Part shown: positions 1 through 6,078 of the stretch, piece after piece | How positions within the stretch are numbered: position 1 is the stretch's first letter | How the letters are laid out: the number at the start of each line of letters is the position of its first letter | Made by a program: the position numbers and the translations under genes | Assembly (NCBI GenBank): GCA_003476595.1 | Contig: DMTU01000224.1 | Span: 6,284 to 16,771 of the forward strand | Source: Acidimicrobiaceae bacterium | Lineage (GTDB): Bacteria > Actinomycetota > Acidimicrobiia > Acidimicrobiales > Salinilacustritrichaceae | DNA: 10,488 nt | Direction: 5' to 3' | Notes under the pieces: generated by a model | Told to the model about the DNA's origin: nothing | What the model saw: the letters and a program-made list of their open reading frames with translations, nothing else | Databases searched by the model: none

Positions 1-2
1 TG

Positions 3-422
3 GCCGGGCCGGACGAGACGGCGTCCGGAGACGTGCCGGTCGAGGTGCTGCTCCGCGCCGCCGCGGCCGACGCCATCTCCCGGTTCGGCCTGCGCGTCGA
101 GGTGGCGGCGGTCCCGCCCCTGCCCGCCATGCCCGCAGCCCGGGGCGCGGCGCTGCGCGGCGTCGTGGGCGAGTGCCTCGCCAACGTGGCCAAGCACGCC
201 GGGACCGACCGCGCCGTCGTGTTCGCCGAGGCCGACGACCGGTGCCTGCACGTGTCCGTCACCGACGAGGGTGCCGGCTTCGACCCGGGTGCCGTCCGCG
301 AGCGAGGCATCGAGGACAGCATCCGGCGCCGGGTCGAGGGGTTGGGCGGCTCGACGACGATCCGCGCCCGGCCGAGCGCCGGCACCACGGTGGTCGTGGA
401 GATCCCCCTGGAGGCGAGATGA
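3..422 (+). CDS. Sensor histidine kinase, C-terminal ATPase part (5' end outside window)
   Basis: This is the 3' end of a two-component sensor kinase of the NarL-partner type (HisKA_3/HATPase_c). The reading frame is open to the left edge, so the GTG at 33 is most likely an internal valine. The 139 visible residues hold the HATPase domain. The N box is seen in GECLANVAKHA, where E and N would bind Mg-ATP. The G1 box is DEGAGFDPG. The last strands end with AGTTVVVEIPL. The usual GLGL lid motif is replaced by ERGIEDSIRRR, a form I recall from some actinobacterial NarL-type kinases. The phosphoacceptor histidine and sensor region would lie upstream. Its stop overlaps the start of the response regulator (ATGA), so the two are translationally coupled and form a cognate pair. 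The input signal is unknown. Confidence 0.85.
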   Translation, partial: AGPDETASGDVPVEVLLRAAAADAISRFGLRVEVAAVPPLPAMPAARGAALRGVVGECLANVAKHAGTDRAVVFAEADDRCLHVSVTDEGAGFDPGAVRERGIEDSIRRRVEGLGGSTTIRARPSAGTTVVVEIPLEAR

Positions 423-1054
423 GCTCGAAGATCAAGGTCCTGGTCGCCGACGACCACGCCGTGTGGCGCTCGGGGATGCGGGCCGAGCTCGGTGAGGCCT
501 TCTGGGTCGTGGGCGAGGCCGAGGACGCGCCGACCGCGATCGAGATGGCCGACCGGCTGCAGCCCGACGTGGTCGCCGCCGACCTGCGCATGCCCGATGG
601 CGGCGGCCTCCGGGTGGCCGCCGAGCTGTCCGACCGGTTCCCGGTCGTGATCCTCACCGTGTCCGAAGCCCACGACGACCTGCTCGCCGCCATCGGCGCC
701 GGTGCCGTGGGCTACCTGGTCAAGTCCTCGACGGTGGCCGAGATCGGCGCCGGCCTCGCCGCCGCCTCTCGCGGCGAGCCCGTCTTCTCGGCCAGCCTCG
801 CCGCCCTCGTCCTCGGCGACTTCGCCCGTCCCGCCACCACACCGGACGGGCGGCCGGTGAAGGCGCTCTCGGCGCGGGAACGGGAGGTGCTGCGGCTGGT
901 GGCGCGCGGCAGCACCTACCGCGCCGTGGGCGAGGAGCTCTTCATCGCCGAGCGGACGGTGGAGAACCACGTCCGCAACATCCTGGAGAAGCTGCGGCTC
1001 AACCGGCGCGACGAGCTGATCCGCTGGGCCGCCAAGCGAGGCCTGGACGAGTGA
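419..1054 (+). CDS. NarL/FixJ-family response regulator
   Basis: The product is 211 aa, a normal length for a two-domain LuxR-type response regulator that binds DNA when phosphorylated by its kinase. The receiver domain covers about residues 5-120. It has the acidic pair D11-D12, phosphoacceptor D55 (in VAADLRMP), switch residue T80 and conserved K102. A linker follows, then a LuxR-type helix-turn-helix at about 148-207, containing LSAREREVLRLVARG and TVENHVRNILEKL. The start is the ATG at 419, which overlaps the kinase stop by four bases; an in-frame ORF extends further upstream but only over the kinase coding sequence. The gene ends three bases from the convergent dehydrogenase stop. Targets cannot be read from the window; the adjacent ABC exporter is a possible one, but this is speculation. 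Confidence 0.95.
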   Translation: MSSKIKVLVADDHAVWRSGMRAELGEAFWVVGEAEDAPTAIEMADRLQPDVVAADLRMPDGGGLRVAAELSDRFPVVILTVSEAHDDLLAAIGAGAVGYLVKSSTVAEIGAGLAAASRGEPVFSASLAALVLGDFARPATTPDGRPVKALSAREREVLRLVARGSTYRAVGEELFIAERTVENHVRNILEKLRLNRRDELIRWAAKRGLDE

Positions 1055-1057
1055 TCG

Positions 1058-1807
1058 CTACCCGATCGGGCGGATGAGGGCGCCGCCGTCGACGACGAGC
1101 GTGTGACCGGTCATCCACGACGACAGCTCCGACGCCAGGAACAGCGCGGCGTTGGCGATGTCCTCGGGCTCACCGAGGCGGTGCAGCGGGGTGCGCTTGG
1201 CGATCTGCTCCTCGCCGGTCTCCCACAGGGCCTTGGCCATGTCGGTCTTCACCAGCCCGGGGGCGATGGCGTTGACCCGCACGCCCGGTGAGAGGTCGGC
1301 GGCCAGCACCTTGGTGAGGTGGATCAGCGCCGCCTTGGTCGTGTTGTAGATGCCGATGCCGGGCTCGACCGACATGCCCCCGATGGAGGCGATGTTGATG
1401 ACGGCGCCGCCGTTGTCCTGCATCGAGGCCTTCCAGCACTCCTGGGCCCACACGAGCGGGCCGCGCAGGTTGACCTCCCACGTCTTGTCGTAGCGGGGCA
1501 GGTCGATCTCGATGGGACGACCCATGTAGGGGTTGGTGGCGGCGTTGTTCACGAGGATGTCGACCCGGCCGAAGGTGTCCACCGTGTGGGCCACGCACGC
1601 AGCGGCTGCATCCGGATCGCCGGCGTTGGCGGCGAAGACCGACGTGTGCCCGTCGATGTCCGCGGCCGCCACCTCGAGGGCGTCCTGCTTGCGGGAGCTG
1701 AGCACCACCTGGGCGCCGGCCTCTGCCAGCGTCTTCGCGATCGCCTTGCCGATGCCCTTGGACGCCCCCGTCACGAGCGCGACCTGTCCGTCGAGTCTGA
1801 TCTCCAT
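1058..1807 (-). CDS. SDR-family NAD(P)-dependent oxidoreductase
   Basis: The protein is 249 aa, the usual size for a classical short-chain dehydrogenase/reductase, a soluble and often tetrameric enzyme that interconverts alcohols and ketones. The Rossmann cofactor motif TGASKGIG is at residues 13-20, and R39 after the second strand favours NADP(H). The NNAA motif is at 87-90. The catalytic set is N113, S141, Y154 and K158 (YNTTK). VDGG near 239-242 is typical of FabG-like members. The substrate is not predictable; FabG-like 3-oxoacyl reductases and other secondary-alcohol dehydrogenases share this layout. The ATG at 1807 has no good Shine-Dalgarno sequence, but a TACGGT box lies eight bases before it, which fits leaderless transcription. 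It is divergent from the ABC exporter and convergent with the response regulator. Confidence 0.93.
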   Translation of the reverse strand: MEIRLDGQVALVTGASKGIGKAIAKTLAEAGAQVVLSSRKQDALEVAAADIDGHTSVFAANAGDPDAAAACVAHTVDTFGRVDILVNNAATNPYMGRPIEIDLPRYDKTWEVNLRGPLVWAQECWKASMQDNGGAVINIASIGGMSVEPGIGIYNTTKAALIHLTKVLAADLSPGVRVNAIAPGLVKTDMAKALWETGEEQIAKRTPLHRLGEPEDIANAALFLASELSSWMTGHTLVVDGGALIRPIG

Positions 1808-1815
1808 GGCGGCGC

Positions 1816-1821
1816 ACCGTA
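1816..1821 (-). promoter_or_regulatory. Candidate -10 box of the dehydrogenase gene (leaderless)
   Basis: On the minus strand TACGGT (TANNNT type) ends eight bases before the ATG at 1807. With no Shine-Dalgarno sequence upstream, transcription would begin at or next to the start codon. No convincing -35 box was found at 16-18 bases. It mirrors the TACGGT in front of the divergent ABC gene. Confidence 0.4.
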
Positions 1822-1843
1822 GCCCTGCGCGAGCCGGCCCGGA

Positions 1844-1871
1844 TCGACATCTGATCCCCGGCCACTACGGT
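1844..1871 (+). promoter_or_regulatory. Candidate promoter of the ABC exporter operon (leaderless)
   Basis: TCGACA at 1844-1849 and TACGGT at 1866-1871 are separated by 16 bases, a fair -35/-10 pair. The GTG start at 1880 lies eight bases past the -10 and no Shine-Dalgarno sequence precedes it, so a leaderless mRNA is likely. This rests on motif reading only. Confidence 0.45.
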
Positions 1872-1879
1872 CGACGCCC

Positions 1880-2806
1880 GTGTTGCGCGTTCGCGGACTG
1901 ACCAAGCGCTACGGGCCGCTGCTGGCGCTCGACGACGTCGGCTTCGACGTCCCCCGGGGCGAGATCGTGGGGTTCCTGGGCCCGAACGGCTCCGGCAAGA
2001 CCACCACCATGCGGGCGATCATGCGCCTCGTCGCCCTCGACGCCGGCGAGGTCACCTGGGACGGCACCCCCGTCGATGGCGGCACGCGGCGGCACTTCGG
2101 GTACATGCCGGCGGAGCGCGGGATGTACCCGCGCATGAAGCTGCGCAACCACCTCGCCTACTACGGGGAGCTGTCCGGGCTCAGCCCCGAGTCGGCGGGC
2201 GCGGCGGCGGACCGCTGGCTCGAGCGCCTCGGCCTGGCCGATCGGGCCGAGGACACCATCCAGAGCCTCTCGAGCGGGAACCAGCAACGGGTGCAGCTGG
2301 CCCTGGCGCTGCTCAACGATCCCGACCTGCTCGTCCTGGACGAGCCCTTCTCCGGGCTCGATCCGGTGGCGGTCGAGATGCTCAGCGACATCCTGCGCGA
2401 GCAGGTCGACCGGGGCGCCGCCCTCCTGCTGAGCAGCCACCAGCTCGACCTGGTCGCCGACGTCTGCAGCGCCGTCGTGATCGTCGACCGGGGCCGCATC
2501 GTCCTGCGCGGCGAGGTCGCCGCCCTCCGGGCCGCCAGCCCGACCCGCTACGTGGAGGTCGAGTTCGCCGACGCCGTGGCGTGGGAGCCCGGGCGCGCCA
2601 GCGACGTCAGCGCCGGCGGGCGGCGCCACCGGATCGCGGTCGAAGCCGGCACCGACGCCGACCGGCTGATCGAGGAGGCCCGCTCGCTCGCTCCCGTCGT
2701 CGGCTACTCGTTCCTGCCCCCCGACCTGTCGGAGGTCTTTCTCGGCGTCGTCGGCCGCGACACGTTGGACGATCCCCAGCACGAGCGGGCGGAGGTGGCC
2801 CGGTGA
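1880..2806 (+). CDS. ABC-2 type exporter, ATP-binding protein (NatA-like)
   Basis: This is a 308-aa cytoplasmic ATPase that powers the permease encoded directly downstream. The Walker A motif GPNGSGKT is at residues 34-41. The Q-loop region reads GYMPAERGMYP (74-84), the form typical of NatA-type ATPases. The ABC signature is LSSGNQQRVQ (130-139), Walker B is LLVLDEP (150-156), the D-loop is SGLD (158-161) and the switch histidine is H187. A C-terminal extension of about 90 residues after 215 fits the DUF4162 domain common in this subfamily. The GTG at 1880 is the only sensible start: it gives the full first strand, and the upstream spacing fits a leaderless transcript. Its stop overlaps the permease start. 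NatA/NatB transporters export Na+ in Bacillus, but relatives carry drugs or peptides, so the substrate is open. Confidence 0.95.
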   Translation: MLRVRGLTKRYGPLLALDDVGFDVPRGEIVGFLGPNGSGKTTTMRAIMRLVALDAGEVTWDGTPVDGGTRRHFGYMPAERGMYPRMKLRNHLAYYGELSGLSPESAGAAADRWLERLGLADRAEDTIQSLSSGNQQRVQLALALLNDPDLLVLDEPFSGLDPVAVEMLSDILREQVDRGAALLLSSHQLDLVADVCSAVVIVDRGRIVLRGEVAALRAASPTRYVEVEFADAVAWEPGRASDVSAGGRRHRIAVEAGTDADRLIEEARSLAPVVGYSFLPPDLSEVFLGVVGRDTLDDPQHERAEVAR

Positions 2807-4011
2807 GCGACGCCCGCCCGAGCGACGCCACCAGCGTCGTGCGCCTCGTCGCCCGGCGCGAGGTCATCGAACGCCTGCGGGCGCGGTCCTTCGCGGTCGC
2901 CACCGGCCTCCTCGTCGTGGTGATCATCGCCATCGGCGTCATCAGCCGCCTCGGAGGCGACGGCGGCGACGACGCCATCGAGGTCGTCACCGCCGGCGAG
3001 CTCCCCGTCGGATTCGAGGACATGACCGGGCAGACGGCCGGGCTGTTCGAGCGGACCGTGGAGATCACCGAGCGCGACGACGTGGACACGGCACGGGCGG
3101 CCGTCGAGGACGGGGACGCCGACGTCGCCGTCATCGGTGAAAGCGGCGAGGTCGTGTTCGACGACGGCATCGACGAGGAGGTCCTCGCCATCCTGCAGCA
3201 GGCCTGGGCCAACGCCCAGGTGCAGCAGGCGCTCGGTGACGCCGGGCTCGACGAGCAGCAGGTGCGCACCGCCCTCACGACCACGCCCCTCGAACCGGTG
3301 ACGATCGACGGGAAGGACGACGGTGACGAGGGCCTCGCCCTCCTCACCGGGACGCTCGCCGGGATCCTCCTGTTCATCTCGCTGCAGACCTTCGGCACCT
3401 ACGTGCTCACCGGCGTCGTCGAGGAGAAGGCCACCGCCGTGGTCGAGCTGCTGCTCGTCCGGGCCCGGGGAAGCCAGATGCTGGCAGGCAAGGTCATCGG
3501 CATCGGCATCGCCGCGCTGCTCCAGTTCGCGCTCGCCATCGTCGCCGCCCTCGTGTCCCTGGCCATCTCCGACGTCGAGGTGCCCGGCGAGATCTGGGCC
3601 GCGCTGCCGATCACGCTCGTGTGGTTCATCGGGGGCTACGCGCTCTACTCCACGCTGTTCGCCCTCGCCGGGTCGCTGGTGAGCCGTCAGGAGGACGCCC
3701 AGGCCGCAGCCATGCCGATCATGAGCGTCCTGCTCCTGGCCTACGTGATGGTGTTCACCTTCGGCTCCGACCCGGAGTCCACCGCCAGCACGGTGATGTC
3801 GATCCTCCCGCCGATCGCGCCGCTGCTCATGCCCCTGCGCATGGCGGCCGGGGCGGCATCGGTGGTCGAGGTCGTCGTCGCCCTCGTGCTGCTCGCCGTC
3901 GCGATCCTGGCTGCCTGGGCGGCGACGGGCAGGATCTACGAGCAGGTCCTGCTCCGGCGGGGGACGCGGATCTCCTGGCGGGACGCGGCTGCGCTGATCC
4001 GCAGGACCTGA
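2803..4011 (+). CDS. ABC-2 type exporter, permease (NatB-like)
   Basis: This is a 402-aa integral membrane protein, partner of the preceding ATPase. A cytoplasmic N-terminus leads to transmembrane helix 1 at about 30-48. A large, acidic, probably extracytoplasmic domain of about 130 residues (50-178) follows. Five or so further hydrophobic segments lie at about 179-205, 229-256, 266-292, 302-322 and 352-376. The motif VVEEKATAVVELLLVR (205-220) is characteristic of the NatB/ABC-2 group. A basic tail ends the protein. The start is GTG at 2803, overlapping the ATPase stop by GTGA, so translation is coupled; the open frame continues upstream only as a shadow of the ATPase. The pair is complete as an exporter. 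The transported compound cannot be inferred. Confidence 0.92.
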   Translation: MSDARPSDATSVVRLVARREVIERLRARSFAVATGLLVVVIIAIGVISRLGGDGGDDAIEVVTAGELPVGFEDMTGQTAGLFERTVEITERDDVDTARAAVEDGDADVAVIGESGEVVFDDGIDEEVLAILQQAWANAQVQQALGDAGLDEQQVRTALTTTPLEPVTIDGKDDGDEGLALLTGTLAGILLFISLQTFGTYVLTGVVEEKATAVVELLLVRARGSQMLAGKVIGIGIAALLQFALAIVAALVSLAISDVEVPGEIWAALPITLVWFIGGYALYSTLFALAGSLVSRQEDAQAAAMPIMSVLLLAYVMVFTFGSDPESTASTVMSILPPIAPLLMPLRMAAGAASVVEVVVALVLLAVAILAAWAATGRIYEQVLLRRGTRISWRDAAALIRRT

Positions 4012-4053
4012 CCCACCACGGACTGCGAGGATGGTGCCGACGGCGGACCGATC

Positions 4054-4060
4054 GGAGGAG
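4054..4060 (+). promoter_or_regulatory. Strong ribosome binding site of the P450 remnant
   Basis: GGAGGAG lies five bases before the GTG at 4066. It is the best Shine-Dalgarno sequence on the plus strand here, and it identifies 4066 as a formerly used start codon. Confidence 0.6.
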
Positions 4061-4065
4061 CCACC

Positions 4066-4192
4066 GTGCAGACCGCCACCACCTCCCCCCGCCCGCCCTG
4101 GCGCGCCCAGCCCGCGCACCTGCGTCGGATCTTCCGGGAACCCCAACCGGTCCTCGACGAGCTCCGGGAGCGCTACGGGCCGGTCGTCGGCG
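4066..4192 (+). pseudogene. Truncated 5' end of a cytochrome P450-like gene
   Basis: From the GTG at 4066 the frame reads about 42 residues that look like the start of a bacterial cytochrome P450. A proline-rich stretch (SPRPPWRAQP) is followed by HLRRIFREPQPVLDELRERY and then GPVVG, matching the common pattern of a substrate-entry helix ending in RYGPV. In intact P450s a GxGP-type segment and some 350 more residues would follow, including the I helix, ExxR and the heme cysteine. Here the similarity stops at about 4192, and only about 30 bases remain before the convergent metallo-hydrolase stop. The frame stays open to 4419, but that part is antisense to the hydrolase and has no P450 features. 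The assignment rests on remembered family patterns over a short stretch. An unrelated small peptide gene remains possible. Confidence 0.5.
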
Positions 4193-4223
4193 GGGCCGAC
4201 CACAAGCGGCGGCGAGGCTCGGA

Positions 4224-5042
4224 TCAGGCGGCCTCGACCAACGTCCGCTGGATCTGGTCGAGCACGGCCTGGTCGGGCTGGGCCGGCACGACCTCGCCCG
4301 GGGTGCGACGGGTGATGTCCATGGCGCCGGCCACGCGGTCCCCGGCGATCACCGGGGTGTGGCAGCCGGCGATCGCCGTCGGTTGCAGGGCCTCGATCCG
4401 GTCGACGGTGGCCTGGTAGCGGCGCTCGTCGGCCAGCAGCAGCCACGGGCTGATGTACTGGTTGAACGTCGCCATGCCCCCGGCCCAGACCTCGGGGTCG
4501 ATGTCGGTCACGTCCCGCACGGGAACGGGCATCGGCGTCGCGAAGGCGTCCGAGGCCCAGTAGACGCCCGTGGTGGGGTCGAACAGGCCCCGCGTCGTGG
4601 GCGAGTCGTACACCGGCGGGCGGACGAGCTGGAGCTGTCGATCGCCGACGTCGAGGGTCTCGCCGTCCTGCATCCACCGCCACCGCAGCGGGGAGACCTC
4701 GAGGGTCGCGCCCATGCGCTCCTGCATGAACCAGTCGATGATCAGCGTGGCGTCGGGGCACGCGGCCATGACGGCGTTGACGTTGCCGGTGTGGTCGACG
4801 TCGTCGTGGCTGACGAACACCCAGCGGACCTCTTCGGGCTCGACGAGGGAGAACAGGTCCTCGAGGTACTGCTCGCGGTGCTCGGAGGCACCGGTGTCGA
4901 CCACCACCGGCTGCTCACCGCGGATGAGCATCGTGTTCAGCGCGATGGACACCGGGGCGGTGCCCTCGCCGGCGTGGTCGTGGATCAGGAACGTCTCGGG
5001 CGCGATGCGGGTCGGCTCGAGGCGGGTCTTCATCGGGTGCAT
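4224..5042 (-). CDS. MBL-fold metallo-hydrolase, flavodiiron/ODP-like
   Basis: The product is 272 aa from the chosen start: a single metallo-beta-lactamase domain without the flavodoxin domain of flavodiiron proteins. VVVDTGAS (47-53) and SHDDVDHTGN (78-87) give the metal motif H79-x-D81-x-D83-H84, i.e. HxDxDH instead of HxHxDH. This is closest to the HxExDH of oxygen-binding diiron (ODP) domains. D165 in WASDAFA and H228 in GCHTP fit the later ligands. The position usually holding another histidine ligand reads YDSP (145-148). The reaction is unknown; O2/NO chemistry or hydrolysis are both possible. The start at 5042 has AAGGAAG four bases upstream on the minus strand. An ATG at 5069 would lie inside the operator and has no Shine-Dalgarno sequence. 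Divergent from the TetR gene. Confidence 0.85.
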   Translation of the reverse strand: MHPMKTRLEPTRIAPETFLIHDHAGEGTAPVSIALNTMLIRGEQPVVVDTGASEHREQYLEDLFSLVEPEEVRWVFVSHDDVDHTGNVNAVMAACPDATLIIDWFMQERMGATLEVSPLRWRWMQDGETLDVGDRQLQLVRPPVYDSPTTRGLFDPTTGVYWASDAFATPMPVPVRDVTDIDPEVWAGGMATFNQYISPWLLLADERRYQATVDRIEALQPTAIAGCHTPVIAGDRVAGAMDITRRTPGEVVPAQPDQAVLDQIQRTLVEAA

Positions 5043-5056
5043 CGGTCTTCCTTGGT

Positions 5057-5085
5057 TTGGCACTTTCATGGGACTGGAGTACCAT
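5057..5085 (+). promoter_or_regulatory. Candidate promoter of the TetR gene
   Basis: TTGGCA at 5057-5062 and TACCAT at 5080-5085 are spaced by 17 bases. The TetR ATG at 5092 is six bases past the -10 and lacks a well-placed Shine-Dalgarno sequence, so the mRNA is probably leaderless. The 22-bp palindrome at 5066-5087 fills the spacer and covers the -10, as expected for autorepression. Confidence 0.5.
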
Positions 5086-5087
5086 GA
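5066..5087. promoter_or_regulatory. 22-bp palindromic operator, likely TetR site
   Basis: The half-sites TCATGGGACT and AGTACCATGA are reverse complements except at one position, around a central GG. Nine of eleven base pairs are symmetric. Size and position, between divergent regulator and target genes and over both predicted promoters, are typical of a TetR-family operator. The binding protein is inferred to be the product of the gene starting at 5092. Confidence 0.65.
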
Positions 5088-5109
5088 CGGGATGGCAGTA
5101 CCACGTCAA
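5081..5109 (-). promoter_or_regulatory. Candidate promoter of the metallo-hydrolase gene
   Basis: Read on the minus strand, TTGACG (5109-5104) and CATGGT (5086-5081) are 17 bases apart. Transcription would start near 5074, giving a leader of about 30 bases that contains AAGGAAG before the ATG at 5042. The -10 lies inside the palindromic operator, and the -35 lies within the first codons of the TetR gene. Confidence 0.4.
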
Positions 5110-5721
5110 CAGGAAATCCTGGATGGCGGGCGCGTCAACCAGAAGCGCCGCACGCGCGCGGCGATCATCGGCGCGGCGAAGGAGCTGCTCGCCGGGGGTG
5201 CCACACCGACGGTGAGCCAGGCTGCGGCTGCGGCCGAGGTCTCCCGGACGACGGCCTACCGGTACTTCCCCACCCAGGAGTCCCTCCTCGTCGAGCTGGC
5301 GATGACCGCTGACGTCGGCGACATCGAGGAGCTGGTCGCCGCTGATGTCACCCCGGAGCAGGCGCGGGGGCGCGCGCTCGAGGTGCTGGACCTGTTCAAC
5401 CGCCACGTCGCCGACGCGGAGATCGAGTACCGCACGGCCCTGCGGCTCTACCTCGACCAGTGGCTGCAGGAGAAGGAGGCCGGCGACGACGCTCCGCAGG
5501 TGCGGGAGGGCCGGCGCCGGCGCTGGTTCGAGCAGAGCCTCGCGCCGCTGCGCGGCACCGTGGCCCCGGAGCTCTGGGACCGAGCGATCGCCGGTCTGTG
5601 CCTGCTCAGCGGCCCGGAGGCGCTCGCCGTGCTGCGAGACGTGTGCCGCCTCGACGACGAGGCCGGCCGCGCCACGGCACGGTGGGCGGCGGAGGCGCTG
5701 CTCGACGCCACCTTCGGTTGA
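5092..5721 (+). CDS. TetR/AcrR-family transcriptional regulator
   Basis: The product is 209 aa, a standard length for a dimeric one-component repressor. The N-terminal helix-turn-helix domain spans about residues 18-64: RRTRAAIIGAAKELLAGG, then VSQAAAAAEVSRTTAYRYFPTQESLL, with the recognition helix around 49-59. The remaining 140 residues are helical and rich in A, L, E and R, forming a ligand/dimer domain that I cannot assign to a ligand. The ATG at 5092 is preferred; an in-frame ATG at 5068 lies inside the operator and upstream of the expected transcription start. The gene is divergent from the metallo-hydrolase, with a shared palindromic operator, so it probably represses that gene and itself. 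It ends nine bases from the convergent ferritin-like gene. Confidence 0.93.
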   Translation: MAVPRQQEILDGGRVNQKRRTRAAIIGAAKELLAGGATPTVSQAAAAAEVSRTTAYRYFPTQESLLVELAMTADVGDIEELVAADVTPEQARGRALEVLDLFNRHVADAEIEYRTALRLYLDQWLQEKEAGDDAPQVREGRRRRWFEQSLAPLRGTVAPELWDRAIAGLCLLSGPEALAVLRDVCRLDDEAGRATARWAAEALLDATFG

Positions 5722-5760
5722 CGGTCGCGATCAGTCCTCGGCGTCGAGGATGGGACCGTC
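5720..5760. terminator. Candidate bidirectional terminator between TetR and ferritin genes
   Basis: TCCTCG (5735-5740) and CGAGGA (5745-5750) form a 6-bp stem with a GCGT loop. GACGGTC (5720-5726) and GACCGTC (5754-5760) can pair outside it. It sits at the convergent junction and overlaps the last codons of the ferritin-like gene. No T tract follows on either strand, so function is uncertain. Confidence 0.3.
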
Positions 5761-6030
5761 CGTGAACAGGTAGGTGCGGAGCTGCTCGTCCCAGCCCGGA
5801 TCGTGGCGGCGGAGCCACTCGAGCACCATCGCTGCGTGCTCCTTCTCCTCGTCGCGGTTGTGGGCGAGGATCTCCTTGAGCTCGGGGTCGTTCGTGGCGT
5901 CGATCCGCTGGTCGTACCAGTCGACCGCTTCGCACTCCTCCTGCAGCGACACGATGGCCCGGTGGCGGTCCATGGTCTCGGGTCGGAGCAGCTCGGGGTC
6001 CTCGTGGTAGCTGTCGCTCGCGCTGGCCAT
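5731..6030 (-). CDS. Encapsulated ferritin (EncFtn) protein, no targeting tail
   Basis: This 99-aa protein matches the EncFtn family, ring-forming ferroxidases that oxidise Fe(II) inside encapsulin shells. The core is [12 protein letters not shown] (31-42) followed by [20 protein letters not shown] (56-75). The ferroxidase residues known from the Rhodospirillum rubrum protein, E32, E62, H65 and Y39, fall at the same numbers here, and the accessory E31 and E34 are present. The family's two-helix core ends at [14 protein letters not shown]. In R. rubrum a flexible tail with a shell-targeting peptide follows. Here the protein stops after LDAED, and no encapsulin gene is in the window. The start is the ATG at 6030, 48 bases after the upstream pfkB stop, with only a weak AGGGG nearby; co-transcription with pfkB is possible. 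Comparison with R. rubrum is from memory. Confidence 0.9.
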   Translation of the reverse strand: MASASDSYHEDPELLRPETMDRHRAIVSLQEECEAVDWYDQRIDATNDPELKEILAHNRDEEKEHAAMVLEWLRRHDPGWDEQLRTYLFTDGPILDAED

Positions 6031-6078
6031 GGCCCCTGCCTAGCGCCTCGGCACGCCCATCCGCGTCGTCGTGGTCGC

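Noticed and set aside
33..33. GTG at 33 as the start of a short 129-aa ATPase protein.
   Set aside because: The frame is open to the window edge, and the HATPase fold needs its kinase partner domains upstream, so it is a truncated view of a longer kinase.
1061..1070. The 10-bp palindrome CCCGATCGGG at the end of the dehydrogenase gene as a terminator.
   Set aside because: It has no loop and lies within coding sequence; a 10-bp GC-rich palindrome is weak evidence.
2704..4761. A 685-codon open frame on the minus strand across the ABC operon and into the metallo-hydrolase.
   Set aside because: It is antisense to well-supported genes, has low-complexity G/R/D/H-rich composition with no domain, and is expected from high GC and rare stop codons.
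5068..5069. Alternative ATG starts for the TetR gene (5068, plus) and the metallo-hydrolase (5069, minus).
   Set aside because: Both lie inside the palindromic operator and between the promoter elements, and neither has a Shine-Dalgarno sequence. Starts at 5092 and 5042 fit the promoters better.
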